This document shows, one piece after another, positions 9,612-18,318 of a stretch of 42,919 bases of DNA. The DNA comes from Nitrospinota bacterium. GTDB lineage: Bacteria; Nitrospinota_A; UBA7883; JACRGQ01. Each line of letters starts with the position of its first letter. Positions within the stretch are counted from its first letter, which is position 1. The notes beneath the pieces are model-generated. The model worked only from the letters and a program-made list of their open reading frames with translations, searched no databases and was not told where the DNA came from. Where the stretch lies: positions 1-42,919 of the forward strand of contig JAOUMJ010000024.1 in assembly GCA_029881495.1 (NCBI GenBank), in the 5' to 3' direction. Made by a program: the position numbers and the translations under genes.

Positions 9612-10883
9612 ATGAAAAATAACGGCAATATGAAAAGAAAAGCTGAACTTGTTTCTCCGGCGGGGAGCCTGGAAAAACTGGAGCTGGCCTACCGCATGGG
9701 GGCCGATGCCTGCTATATCGGAAGCACCGCCTTCTCCATGCGCACCCGGCAAAACCATGTCGGCAAACGCCACATAGCGGAAGCAAAGGAGATAGCAAGA
9801 TCGTACGGAAAAAAACTGTATGTCTGCATAAACACCTTCCCGCACAACGGAATGCTCAAGGGACTCGGAAAACATATCGAGTTCCTAAACGATCTCCAGC
9901 CAGACGCGATAGTCTTTGCCGACCCCTCCGTCCTTGAGATCATAAGGGATATCGGATGCGAGATCCCGCTACACCTTTCGGTGCAGACCTCCACCGCCAA
10001 CTATCTTTCCGTAAAGTTCTGGCAAAGACTTGGCATCAAGCGGGTCATTCTCGCTCGCGAACTTTCATTGAAGGAGATCATTGAAATAAAGAACGAGGTT
10101 CCCGGCATGGAATTCGAAGCATTCGTGCACGGCTCGGTATGCATGGCCTATTCTGGGCGGTGTTTCCTGTCATCGGTTTTTTCCGGACGCGACGCGAACA
10201 ACGGCATGTGCGCCCATAACTGCCGGGACAGTTTCGATGTCATCTCCGCCACGGTGAAAAATGCCGATTACGGCGAACAGGAGATGGTCATAGAGGAAGA
10301 TATACATGGAAGCCACATCATTTCATCACGCGACATGTGCCTGCTTCCACACCTCGACAAACTGATGCAGGCCGGAATAGACGCCTTCAAGATCGAGGGG
10401 AGAAACAAATCCGAATATTATGTCGCAGTCGCAACGCGCACCTACCGCCGGGCGATAGACAACGCTTCTGAAGGGAAACCATACGAACCTGAACTTATGG
10501 AGGAGATATCCAAGACTTCGAACCGCGGATTTTTCTCCGGTTTCTATTTCCCTGAGCTGGAGGAACCGGGAGAGGTGGGGAATTCGCCAGAGATAAGGAG
10601 CGACTCCATCGGATATTTCGCCGCGGCTATCAGGAGTGTAAGCGAAAACAGCATCGCGGTCGACGTAAAAGGGAAGATAGTAATAGGGGACGAGCTGAGG
10701 CTCCTTACAGAAAAGTACGGGGATGAGAAGATTGTCTGCGTAAATGAAATTACGAACCACAGAGGGGAACCTGCAAAAGAGGTCTCCAGCGGTGTAACAG
10801 CAACGCTTCTGCTCGATATCCTTCCTGAAAAGTCATGGGAGGGGCTTCTTCTTCAGAAAACCGGTGTACCTGTCCGAAAATAA
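9612..10883 (+). CDS. Peptidase U32-family protein, likely Fe-S RNA-modification enzyme
   Basis: A 423-residue protein of the U32 family. It opens with the family start KAELVSPAGSLEKLELA and has the U32 signature region with four cysteines (Cys177, Cys184, Cys200, Cys204; FVHGSVCMAYSGRCFLS then MCAHNCR). Characterised members (E. coli YegQ/TrhP, RlhA, UbiU) use such cysteines for an Fe-S cluster and take part in prephenate-dependent RNA hydroxylation or oxygen-independent ubiquinone hydroxylation; real protease activity is doubtful for most. Length and the YegQ-like core favour the tRNA 5-hydroxyuridine (TrhP) type, but this is tentative. Two starts are possible (9612, or the ATG at 9630); neither has a strong Shine-Dalgarno. 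It is followed 42 nt later by a small unknown gene. Confidence 0.88.
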   Translation: MKNNGNMKRKAELVSPAGSLEKLELAYRMGADACYIGSTAFSMRTRQNHVGKRHIAEAKEIARSYGKKLYVCINTFPHNGMLKGLGKHIEFLNDLQPDAIVFADPSVLEIIRDIGCEIPLHLSVQTSTANYLSVKFWQRLGIKRVILARELSLKEIIEIKNEVPGMEFEAFVHGSVCMAYSGRCFLSSVFSGRDANNGMCAHNCRDSFDVISATVKNADYGEQEMVIEEDIHGSHIISSRDMCLLPHLDKLMQAGIDAFKIEGRNKSEYYVAVATRTYRRAIDNASEGKPYEPELMEEISKTSNRGFFSGFYFPELEEPGEVGNSPEIRSDSIGYFAAAIRSVSENSIAVDVKGKIVIGDELRLLTEKYGDEKIVCVNEITNHRGEPAKEVSSGVTATLLLDILPEKSWEGLLLQKTGVPVRK

Positions 10884-10925
10884 AAAAACCCTGTTCACCT
10901 TTTAAGATTCTTCCGATATGGAAGC

Positions 10926-11240
10926 ATGGGAAAATATGTAGCCTATAACATCGTCATCCACCCCGAAAACGGGGAGGGGAGCGAAATCATACCTGATGTA
11001 AAAGCTGAACTGCACCGGATCGGTATCGACAGGGATCAGGCAGGCGATAACGGGGTTCAAAACGTTTCCTGCTTCAACATGAACGGAAAACTGGTGCTCG
11101 CCCTCCAGTTTGGCAGAAGCGAGATAGTGACAATGTACGCCTATTCAGCGGTGCAACAGCTAAGCGAAATTCCCAGAACAGGGGATATAAATCTATTCAG
11201 AAGAGCCATAAAGAACAATCTTACAAGCTTTAAAAAATGA
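10926..11240 (+). CDS. Small uncharacterised cytosolic protein
   Basis: A 104-residue protein that I do not recognise. It has no signal peptide, membrane segment or cysteine-pair motif (its single cysteine is in VSCFNMNG), and reads as a compact alpha/beta domain ending in a basic tail (NLTSFKK). The ATG at 10926 is preceded by GGAAGC. It follows the U32 gene by 42 nt on the same strand, so co-transcription is likely, and it converges with the polyamine decarboxylase gene 19 nt away. Codon use looks like its neighbours, so I take it as a real gene of unknown role. Confidence 0.7.
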   Translation: MGKYVAYNIVIHPENGEGSEIIPDVKAELHRIGIDRDQAGDNGVQNVSCFNMNGKLVLALQFGRSEIVTMYAYSAVQQLSEIPRTGDINLFRRAIKNNLTSFKK

Positions 11241-11259
11241 TGATTCCGGACAATCGCGG

Positions 11260-12411
11260 CTACGAAAGCCTGTTGCGGTAATCCTCGTACCCGAATTTTC
11301 TTATGATCCTGAAACCTTCCTTCTCGGACCATATCCCGATAGACGGCAATTGCACTCCGTTGAACGTAGTGTTTTTAACCATCGTGTAGTGAAGCATATC
11401 CCCGAAAACAAGCTTGTCCCCGATCTTTAACGGCTCGGGAAATGAATAGTCCCCTATTACGTCCCCCGCCAGACAAGTCATCCCTCCGAGCCTGTAAAGA
11501 TGCTCAAACACTTCCGGCTCGCCCGCGCCCGAGATCCTAGGCCTGTACGGCATTTCAAGAACGTCCGGCATATGCGCGGAAGCGGATGTATCGAGTATCG
11601 CTATCTTCATCCCGTTGTTCACGATATCAAGCACGGTAGCCACAAGGACCCCCGCGTTCAAGGCTATCGCTTCACCCGGCTCAAGAATGACCTCCACCCC
11701 CCAACGCTCGCGGAATCGCTTCACTATCCTGATAAGCCTTTCGATGTCATAGTCATCGCGCGTGATGTGATGGCCTCCGCCGAAATTCACCCAATTCATC
11801 TTTCCAATGAGATGACTGAACTTTTTTTCGACAGCATCCACAACTCGCTCCAGCGCATCGGAATTGTTCTCGCACAGTACATGAAAATGAAGCCCGCTAA
11901 TCCCTTCCAGTTCCGACTCCTCGAAATTGGCAAGGGTTACTCCAAGCCTTGAATATGGGGAACATGGATTATATAAACCGGTTGTAACTTCTGAATGCTC
12001 GGGATTGATCCGAATTCCACACCTGATATCCTTCCCCTTTAACCTCTCCCTGAACTTTTTCCACTGCCCGAAAGAATTAAAGGTTATATGGGACGAATAG
12101 CCGGATATCTCTTCGAATTCGTCTTCCCTGTATGCAGGAGCGTACAGGTGCACCTTTTTTCCGAACTCCTCGAAACCAAGCCTCGCTTCGTTGAGCGAGC
12201 TGGCGGCGGTTCCAAGTAGCGCCCCCTTGAGCATCGGGAAGACCGAAAACATGGAAAACCCTTTCAGCGCAAGAATGATCGTAGCGCCGGACTCTTCCCT
12301 TACCCTGCGTATAGTTTCAAGATTGCCCCTCAGCTTCTCCTCTTCGCATACATAGCAGGGGGTTTCGCTGATGTCGTCAGGATTTATATTCAAATGAATT
12401 TCTCTGTCCAT
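11260..12411 (-). CDS. nspC: Carboxynorspermidine/carboxyspermidine decarboxylase
   Basis: A 383-residue PLP-dependent decarboxylase of the alanine-racemase fold (type III) that removes CO2 from carboxynorspermidine or carboxyspermidine to give norspermidine or spermidine. The PLP lysine is Lys50 in ATIILALKGFSMF. Other family marks are VNFGGGHHITRDDYD, the phosphate-binding stretch EPGEAIALNAGVLVATVLDI, and the substrate-side CLAGDVIGDY. Length matches NspC proteins. The gene overlaps the end of the upstream dehydrogenase gene by 22 nt, so they are coupled. Together they form the aspartate-semialdehyde route to spermidine, independent of S-adenosylmethionine decarboxylase. Which triamine is made cannot be told from sequence; in most non-Vibrio bacteria it is spermidine. 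Confidence 0.92.
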   Translation of the reverse strand: MDREIHLNINPDDISETPCYVCEEEKLRGNLETIRRVREESGATIILALKGFSMFSVFPMLKGALLGTAASSLNEARLGFEEFGKKVHLYAPAYREDEFEEISGYSSHITFNSFGQWKKFRERLKGKDIRCGIRINPEHSEVTTGLYNPCSPYSRLGVTLANFEESELEGISGLHFHVLCENNSDALERVVDAVEKKFSHLIGKMNWVNFGGGHHITRDDYDIERLIRIVKRFRERWGVEVILEPGEAIALNAGVLVATVLDIVNNGMKIAILDTSASAHMPDVLEMPYRPRISGAGEPEVFEHLYRLGGMTCLAGDVIGDYSFPEPLKIGDKLVFGDMLHYTMVKNTTFNGVQLPSIGIWSEKEGFRIIRKFGYEDYRNRLS

Positions 12412-13583
12412 GGGAGCCCATACTTGTTAAGGTCGTTCATGAACGGCGTCGGGTCGAGCTGTTCCACGTTGTATACACCTTTCTCGAACCAAGTATTCTC
12501 CATCACCAGCTTTGCGCCTATCATCGCCGGAACGCCTGTCGTATACGCGATCGCCTGAGAGCCGACCTCGCGATAACAATCCTCGTGATCCTTTACGCAA
12601 TAGACAAACAGAGTCTTCTCCTTATCGTCCTTCTTCCCCTTTATGAGACAGCCGATACAAACCTTCCCCTTGGTGCTGATACCGAGCGATGAAGGTTCCG
12701 GGAGAAGCGCTTTGAGAAATTTCAGCGGAACGATCTTGTTCCCCTCAAACTCCACCGGCTCGATTTTGGTCATCCCGATATTTTCAAGCACTCGGAGATA
12801 TGTCAGATACTTTTCCGAGAATGTCATCCAGAAACGCAAAGTCTTTATCTCAGGAAGATTCCTGGTCAGCGATTCCAGCTCCTCATGATACATAAGGTAC
12901 ATTTCCTTCACGCCGACAGCCGGGAAATCAAAAGGCTTATGAACGGACAATGCCGGGATGCTTTTCCAGATGCCGTCCTCGTAGTATCGTCCGTCCGCTG
13001 TTACTTCCCGGATATTGATCTCGGGATTAAAATTAGTCGCGAAGTGCTGGCCGTGATCTCCGCCGTTCGCGTCGACAATATCCACCTCGTCAATTTCGTC
13101 GAAATAATTCTTTTTCGCGTGCGCGATATAGATGTTGGTTACGCCTGGATCGAAACCGCTTCCAAGAAGCGCCATTTTACCTTTTATCTTGAAGCGGTCG
13201 TGCATTTCCCACTGCCTTCTATAGCTGAAGTTCGGGTCCTCGGGGCTTTCATAATTGGCGGTGTCCACATAATTCACACCTGTTTCGATACATGCTTCCA
13301 TTATGGAAAGGTCCTGGTATGGGAGAGCCATGTTTATAACCATCTCCGGCTGGAATTTGCGGATAAGCTGAGACACCAATCGAGGATTGTCGGCGTCCAC
13401 CTGCGCGGCCTCCAGTGGAGGATAATTCGAAATAGACTGTGCTATAGTTTTTTTCAGCTTTTCCGCTTTTGAAATAGTCCTGTTTGCAAGGATGACCTTG
13501 CTGAATGTCTTAGGCAACATGCAGCACTTTTGTGCCGTAACCGAGCCTGCCGCGCCGGTACCGATGATTAAAACGGTTCCCAT
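12390..13583 (-). CDS. Carboxynorspermidine/carboxyspermidine dehydrogenase (saccharopine dehydrogenase family)
   Basis: A 397-residue NAD(P)H-dependent reductive-condensation enzyme that joins aspartate semialdehyde to diaminopropane or putrescine. The Rossmann nucleotide motif is at the start (GTVLIIGTGAAGSVTAQ), followed by the saccharopine-dehydrogenase core (VINMALPYQDL, GVNYVDTANYE, LLGSGFDPGVTNIY). The start at 13583 is chosen because GGAGG stands 4 nt before the ATG and the Rossmann motif begins at once. An upstream in-frame TTG at 13661 would add 26 residues and coincides with a probable -35 box. It is the first gene of a two-gene operon with the decarboxylase. Confidence 0.92.
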   Translation of the reverse strand: MGTVLIIGTGAAGSVTAQKCCMLPKTFSKVILANRTISKAEKLKKTIAQSISNYPPLEAAQVDADNPRLVSQLIRKFQPEMVINMALPYQDLSIMEACIETGVNYVDTANYESPEDPNFSYRRQWEMHDRFKIKGKMALLGSGFDPGVTNIYIAHAKKNYFDEIDEVDIVDANGGDHGQHFATNFNPEINIREVTADGRYYEDGIWKSIPALSVHKPFDFPAVGVKEMYLMYHEELESLTRNLPEIKTLRFWMTFSEKYLTYLRVLENIGMTKIEPVEFEGNKIVPLKFLKALLPEPSSLGISTKGKVCIGCLIKGKKDDKEKTLFVYCVKDHEDCYREVGSQAIAYTTGVPAMIGAKLVMENTWFEKGVYNVEQLDPTPFMNDLNKYGLPWTEKFI

Positions 13584-13632
13584 AATACCTCCGCCAATAA
13601 TAATGTCGAAAAAGCCCTGTTCATTAAAGGGT

Positions 13633-13661
13633 ATTCTATTCGGCTTGCCTTTTAGCTCCAA
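13633..13661 (-). promoter_or_regulatory. Probable promoter of the polyamine operon
   Basis: On the minus strand, TTGGAG (13661-13656), a 17-nt spacer and TAGAAT (13638-13633) resemble a sigma-70 promoter. The -10 box lies 50 nt before the ATG at 13583. The -35 is poor (3 of 6) and the -10 good (5 of 6). Confidence 0.45.
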
Positions 13662-13805
13662 ATCCTATTTTCAGAAATCATATTTTTTTATCTCCATATC
13701 CCCCCTCTTACAAAGCTATGCCCCCCATTCTGATCTCCATTTCAAACCGGACCATTTGGCCCAAAACGGATACTGCGGCAGGACAAAATCGAATATCATT
13801 TAGCA

Positions 13806-15614
13806 ATGAGCGAAATGAAAACACCCGACCTGTCGGGAATACCGTCAAAACCGGGTTGTTATTTGATTAAAGACAGGGAGGGGAAGATCCTCTATATCGG
13901 GAAGGCGATAAACCTGCGGAGCAGGGTATTATCCTATTTCCGCGAATCAGCGAACCACGCTCCGCGTCTCGCCCTTATGGTCTCCCTGGCGGAGAAGGTA
14001 GATTTCACCGTCACCAAGAACGAGGTGGAGGCGCTTATTCTCGAAAACATCCTCATCAAGAAGGAGAAACCGCGCTTCAACATCCTCCTGCGGGACGACA
14101 AAACCTACCCCTACCTGAAGGTGACCACGAACGAGAAGTATCCACGGATTTTCATCGTAAGGAGAGTGGTAAAGGACGGCGCCGAATATTTTGGACCATA
14201 CATATCGGCAAAGTCGGTAAGGGCTGTACTGCGCCTTATCCATAAGATATTCCCTGTCCGTCAGAGCAGAGACAGCCTTGACAATGCCGCGTTGCGCCGC
14301 CCCTGCCTCAATTACCAGATGAAAAGATGCCTCGCTCCCTGCGCCGGGAAGGTGACTCCCGAGGAGTATAAACAGATGATCGCTTCCGTTATCGCTCTTA
14401 TTAAGGGGAGAGACAGGGATGTTGTAGAAACGCTTAAACGCGAAATGGTAGAGATGTCGAACAGGGAGGAGTTTGAGAAGGCGGCTCTTTTGCGTGACCA
14501 GCTTCAGGCCATAGAACGGTTACAGGAGAAACAGAAAATAGACGCCGCCTCGGAATCGATCGATGAAGATTATATCGCCACCGCCGTAGGAGAAGGGGGG
14601 GGAGTGGTCAGAATAATGATGGTGCGTGGGGGGAAGCTGAAAGGGGACCAGAATTTCACCTTCAGAAAGGTAGACGACGCCGCAGAATTGACAGGGGCGT
14701 TCATGGAACAGTTTTATAGCGCCTCCTTTTCCGTTCCCGGCTCGATATTCGTGAACGTGGAGCCTGCCGACTCCGAGGTGATAGCCAGATGGCTTTCCGG
14801 CATGAAGAAGGGGAAGGTAGAAATCGTTCAGCCACAGAGAGGGCGGAAAAAAGAACTGCTGAAAATGGCTGTAGAAAACGCAAAGCTCAAACTCGCCACC
14901 TTTTCCTCAAGCGAAGAATCGTTGAAGGAGACTCTTGGCGAAATACAGCGGCTGACCGGCATGGTGGGTTGGCCAGCCATAATGGAGTGCGTGGATATTT
15001 CAAACACCAGCGGGATCTCCGCCGTAGGCTCCCTTGTTACCTTCTTCAATGGAGAACCAGACAAGAAAGCCTACAAGCGATACAGTATCTCAACTCCCGG
15101 CCCCGATGACTACGCGATGATGGCTGAAGTAGTTGAACGCCGTTTCCGCAGGCTCAAGGATGAAGGGGGAAAGTTCCCTGATATCCTTGTGATCGACGGC
15201 GGACCGGGTCAATTGAACATCGCCTCCGAGACCGCAAAAAAATACAATCCCGACCAGATAGTCATAGGAATTGCGAAGGGAAAGGAGAGGGAAAACGAGG
15301 AGACCGACAAATTCTACCTCGCCGGGAGAAGCGAGCCTCTGCCGATCCCCCCTACAAGTCCAGCCCGTTTCATGCTTCAAAGATTGCGGGATGAATCGCA
15401 CAGGTTCGCCGTGAACTACCACAGGAAAAAACGCTCGGCGGAGGCCTTCAAAAGCGGCGTTGACGAGGTAAAAGGTTTCGGCCCGAAGCGGAAAAAACTG
15501 CTGATAAAGGAATTCGGATCGCTGAAAGCCGCGCGGGGAGCAAGCGTAAACGAGATCGCGCGGGCGCTTTCGGTAAGCGAAAAACTCGCCGCGGAAATTC
15601 TGGAAAACCTCTGA
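13806..15614 (+). CDS. uvrC: UvrABC excinuclease subunit C
   Basis: A 602-residue UvrC that makes both incisions in nucleotide excision repair with UvrA/UvrB. The N-terminal GIY-YIG nuclease (about residues 12-90: GCYLIKDREGKILYIGKAINLRSRV) makes the 3' cut. A UVR motif (about 205-235: EEFEKAALLRDQLQAIERLQ) binds UvrB. The RNase H-like nuclease (about 390-500: MECVDISNTSGISAVGSLV, DILVIDGGPGQLN) makes the 5' cut. A helix-hairpin-helix pair at the end (VKGFGPKRKKLLIKEFGS, then AARGASVNEIARALS) binds DNA. Length is normal. The start has only a weak Shine-Dalgarno; an in-frame ATG 9 nt further in is an alternative. It is divergent from the polyamine operon and separated from the following aldehyde dehydrogenase by 133 nt. 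Confidence 0.97.
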   Translation: MSEMKTPDLSGIPSKPGCYLIKDREGKILYIGKAINLRSRVLSYFRESANHAPRLALMVSLAEKVDFTVTKNEVEALILENILIKKEKPRFNILLRDDKTYPYLKVTTNEKYPRIFIVRRVVKDGAEYFGPYISAKSVRAVLRLIHKIFPVRQSRDSLDNAALRRPCLNYQMKRCLAPCAGKVTPEEYKQMIASVIALIKGRDRDVVETLKREMVEMSNREEFEKAALLRDQLQAIERLQEKQKIDAASESIDEDYIATAVGEGGGVVRIMMVRGGKLKGDQNFTFRKVDDAAELTGAFMEQFYSASFSVPGSIFVNVEPADSEVIARWLSGMKKGKVEIVQPQRGRKKELLKMAVENAKLKLATFSSSEESLKETLGEIQRLTGMVGWPAIMECVDISNTSGISAVGSLVTFFNGEPDKKAYKRYSISTPGPDDYAMMAEVVERRFRRLKDEGGKFPDILVIDGGPGQLNIASETAKKYNPDQIVIGIAKGKERENEETDKFYLAGRSEPLPIPPTSPARFMLQRLRDESHRFAVNYHRKKRSAEAFKSGVDEVKGFGPKRKKLLIKEFGSLKAARGASVNEIARALSVSEKLAAEILENL

Positions 15615-15747
15615 GTGCCGGTTCTGTCCGCCTCTGCGCCAAACAACCTGTTTTTCCACCATCGATTGATTAATGTTAAAATGCCGCTGAGACTCCGGCA
15701 TTTGGCATTGAAAATACCGGCAAGAACCATATTTGAGGAGATATGCA

Positions 15748-17142
15748 ATGGCTGAAAAACTGAAAGTCTACTCCCCTTTTGACAGGCGCCTGATAAACGA
15801 GTACGACATCGACACCGCGGAGCGAATCGAACAGGCGTTAAAGACTGCGGACGCTCTTGCGAAAGATATCGATGGAAGAATTCCGATACCGAAACGGATA
15901 GAGATACTTGAAAAAACCGCCACTCTCGTTGAAGAACGTATTGAACGATTCGCCAGGGAGGCCGCGCAGGAGGGGGGTAAACCGCTCATAGATTCCCGCG
16001 TAGAGTTGAACCGCGCCGTGCAGGGGATAAGGGAGGCGGCCCGCTCCATCAATCAGCTTGTTGGCCGGGAAATTCCGATGAAGATGAATGCCGCGTCCCT
16101 TAACCGGATGGCTTTCACGGTTCGCGAACCGATCGGGGTTGTTGTGGCAATCAGCGCCTTTAACCACCCGTTTAATCTGATAGTCCACCAGGTGGTTCCG
16201 GCGATAGCAGTCGGTTGCCCGGTTATCGTCAAGCCAGCCTCCACCACCCCCGCCTCCTGTTTCAATCTCGCAAACACTCTTTACGAGGCGGGGCTCCCAA
16301 AAGAGTGGTGCCAGGTGATCCTCTGCGGACGGGAACTTGCGGAAAAACTTGTTACAGACCAGCGTGTGGCATTCCTTACTTTCATAGGTTCCGGCGATGT
16401 CGGCTGGTCTCTACGCTCCCGGCTTGCTCCCGGCACCCGTTGCGCGCTGGAGCATGGGGGGGTTGCGCCTGTAATTATCGAACATGACGCAGACATAAAA
16501 GAGGCAATACCTCTACTTGCGAAAGGGGGCTTTTACCACGCCGGGCAGGTCTGCGTCTCAGTGCAGAGAGTGTACGTGCATGAAAAGCTCGTTAATGAAT
16601 TTGCCAACGGCCTTGTAGCGATTGCCAAAAAACTGGTTGTAGGTGATCCGACCGACGGCAAGACCGAAGTTGGCCCCCTCATCACCGAGGCTGAGGTAGC
16701 AAGGGTGGACGAGTGGGTGAAGGAGGCCGTAAAGGGGGGAGGCAAAATACTAGCTGGCGGGAAGAAGATAGGGAACACATGCTACGAACCTACCGTAATT
16801 CTGAATCCTCCCGACAACGTCCGCGTCTCGACGCACGAGGTATTTGGGCCGGTCATCATAATTTATCCATTCAGCGACAGGCTTGACGCGGTCAAGCGTG
16901 CGAACTCCATTCCCTATTCGTTCCAGGCCGCTGTTTTTACGAAAAATCTTGATATCGCTTTTGACTGTGTGAAAAGACTTGATGCCGCGACAGTGATGGT
17001 GAATGACCATACCGCTTTCCGCGTCGACTGGATGCCGTTTGGCGGCCGCAAGGCGTCTGGTCTTGGCGTTGGGGGGATACTTCCATCTATGGAAGAGATG
17101 ACGGAAGAAAAGTTGATAGTGTTCCGTTCAGTATCTCTTTAA
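15748..17142 (+). CDS. NAD(P)-dependent aldehyde dehydrogenase
   Basis: A 464-residue member of the aldehyde dehydrogenase superfamily that oxidises an aldehyde to the acid with NAD(P)+. The coenzyme-binding region shows AISAFNHPFNLIVHQVVPA and FIGSGDVGWSLRS; the general-base region is CALEHGGVAPVI; the catalytic cysteine lies in FYHAGQVCVSVQRVYVH (about residue 267); the C-terminal oligomerisation region is DWMPFGGRKASGLGVGG. The ATG at 15748 is preferred over the TTG at 15733 because GAGGAG lies 7 nt upstream of it. The sequence type resembles lactaldehyde/phosphonoacetaldehyde-type or GAPN-like enzymes; the substrate is unknown. It is monocistronic and converges with the ACIII operon 47 nt away. 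Confidence 0.9.
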   Translation: MAEKLKVYSPFDRRLINEYDIDTAERIEQALKTADALAKDIDGRIPIPKRIEILEKTATLVEERIERFAREAAQEGGKPLIDSRVELNRAVQGIREAARSINQLVGREIPMKMNAASLNRMAFTVREPIGVVVAISAFNHPFNLIVHQVVPAIAVGCPVIVKPASTTPASCFNLANTLYEAGLPKEWCQVILCGRELAEKLVTDQRVAFLTFIGSGDVGWSLRSRLAPGTRCALEHGGVAPVIIEHDADIKEAIPLLAKGGFYHAGQVCVSVQRVYVHEKLVNEFANGLVAIAKKLVVGDPTDGKTEVGPLITEAEVARVDEWVKEAVKGGGKILAGGKKIGNTCYEPTVILNPPDNVRVSTHEVFGPVIIIYPFSDRLDAVKRANSIPYSFQAAVFTKNLDIAFDCVKRLDAATVMVNDHTAFRVDWMPFGGRKASGLGVGGILPSMEEMTEEKLIVFRSVSL

Positions 17143-17161
17143 AGGGTAAACGTTAACGTGA

Positions 17162-17185
17162 AAAGGAGCTTCGCGGCGGCTCTTT
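17162..17185. terminator. Weak hairpin between converging genes
   Basis: AAAGGAGC and GCTCTTT form a 7-bp stem with one G-U pair and a 9-nt loop between the aldehyde dehydrogenase stop and the end of the ACIII operon. There is no good U-tract, so bidirectional termination is only a possibility. Confidence 0.3.
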
Positions 17186-17189
17186 AAAG

Positions 17190-17828
17190 CTACCTGCCGA
17201 GGCTCCTTACATATGCGCCGACATCGATAATCTCGCCGTCGTTGAGAGTGCCGTCCCATGGGGGCATGAAGTCCCCTTTGCCGTCATGGATTACCTGGAT
17301 CAGCTGTTCATCGGAAATCTTTTTCATGCTCTTGTCGGTGAAATCAACCATCTTTATGCCGATCAGTTCTGCAAGAATCCCTTTACCGGTGCCGTGCTGA
17401 TCATGGCAGGAAACACAAGCGCTCTTGAATATCTCCCTCCCCTTTCTTTCATCACCTCTCAACTGGAGGTTGGATCTTTTAAATCTCTTTATGAAAGCGG
17501 CAAGATGGCGCAGGTTTGATTCGGGTATAGCGTCTTTCCATAAAGGCATGGCCGAACCATCTTTCCTTCCGTAGAATCCGATAACCTTCACGAGCTCTTC
17601 GATGCTTTTTACCTGATATTTGTTTTCGGTCAGGTTCACAGGAGATATTTTCCGTTTAATCGCCAGAGGGCCGTTCCCCTTGCCATCAGTACCGTGGCAA
17701 ACAAGACAATAGGAGCGGTAAAGATGCATACCGATGTTCGCGTCGGTTTTGCTGTCCCCTTCGGCGAAGGAAGCCGCTACCGAACCAAACAGGAATACAG
17801 CCAAAAACACCATGCTTCTCATAATCAA
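17190..17828 (-). CDS. Exported dihaem cytochrome c, last gene of the ACIII operon
   Basis: A 212-residue periplasmic protein with a signal peptide (SMVFLAVFLFGSVAASFAEG) and two class-I cytochrome c domains. Haem 1 is CLVCH at 41-45 and haem 2 CVSCH at 138-142. Each is followed by a GxGxG-type loop, with likely axial Met residues in GSAMPLWKDA and DFMPPWDG. It sits 19 nt after actE in the same direction. The canonical operon has actF here or no further gene, so this extra cytochrome could be an additional subunit or the acceptor that carries electrons from ACIII to the oxidase or NirS. That role is inference from position. It is about twice the size of the monohaem ActE. Confidence 0.9.
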   Translation of the reverse strand: MIMRSMVFLAVFLFGSVAASFAEGDSKTDANIGMHLYRSYCLVCHGTDGKGNGPLAIKRKISPVNLTENKYQVKSIEELVKVIGFYGRKDGSAMPLWKDAIPESNLRHLAAFIKRFKRSNLQLRGDERKGREIFKSACVSCHDQHGTGKGILAELIGIKMVDFTDKSMKKISDEQLIQVIHDGKGDFMPPWDGTLNDGEIIDVGAYVRSLGR

Positions 17829-17847
17829 CTCCTTTACCTGTTCCAGC

Positions 17848-18318
17848 CTACTGCTGTAATTTCCTTAAATAAGCGGTTACATGCCATGCCTCTTCGTCGG
17901 AAAGCTCGTTTCTGTATCTCGGCATGATGGATTCGCTTGCGAGTATTTTTACGAAGAGTTCGCCATCTGTCAATGATGCTGTCCCTTCTTCCGTCAGATC
18001 AAACGGCATTGTTTCCATTTTCTGAGCAACGGGGGTATCTGCCTTGCCGGTAGGGCCGTGACAAGTTTCGCAATATATCGCATACAGAGGCTTCCCCTTT
18101 TCAGCCGCTTTCGCGTCAAGCGCGAATGGAGCTTCAATGGTAACCCCGTCAACGCCGAGGTAGCTTATCCGTCTCCCCTTGGCAGGTATTGACCTGACAG
18201 GTGCAAACTTTTTTGGGCCTTCCTGAGGTTTTATCGATACCTGATCCCACAGGTTTCTATCATAGTTTTCACATCCGGCAATAAAAACGAGCGCGAAGAT
18301 AAGAGCAAGGTTTCTCAA
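17848..18318 (-). CDS. actE: ACIII subunit ActE, monohaem cytochrome c lipoprotein
   Basis: A 156-residue lipoprotein (lipobox FIAGC, Cys16) with one haem site, CETCH at 83-87, and a probable Met ligand in ESIMPRYRN. In alternative complex III, ActE is the monohaem cytochrome on the periplasmic side that passes electrons out of the complex. The middle (residues 30-65, ISYLGVDGVTIEAP) matches the ActE style, in which a loop precedes the haem domain. The start overlaps the actD stop by 4 nt (ATGA). The assignment rests on haem count, lipobox and operon place and is secure as part of this complex. Confidence 0.92.
   Translation of the reverse strand: MRNLALIFALVFIAGCENYDRNLWDQVSIKPQEGPKKFAPVRSIPAKGRRISYLGVDGVTIEAPFALDAKAAEKGKPLYAIYCETCHGPTGKADTPVAQKMETMPFDLTEEGTASLTDGELFVKILASESIMPRYRNELSDEEAWHVTAYLRKLQQ

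Noticed and set aside
12885-13472. Long plus-strand frames opposite the polyamine genes, and similar ones opposite spsA, susA, actB1 and nirS
   Set aside because: They are antisense shadows of strongly supported genes, with no ribosome sites or recognisable domains.
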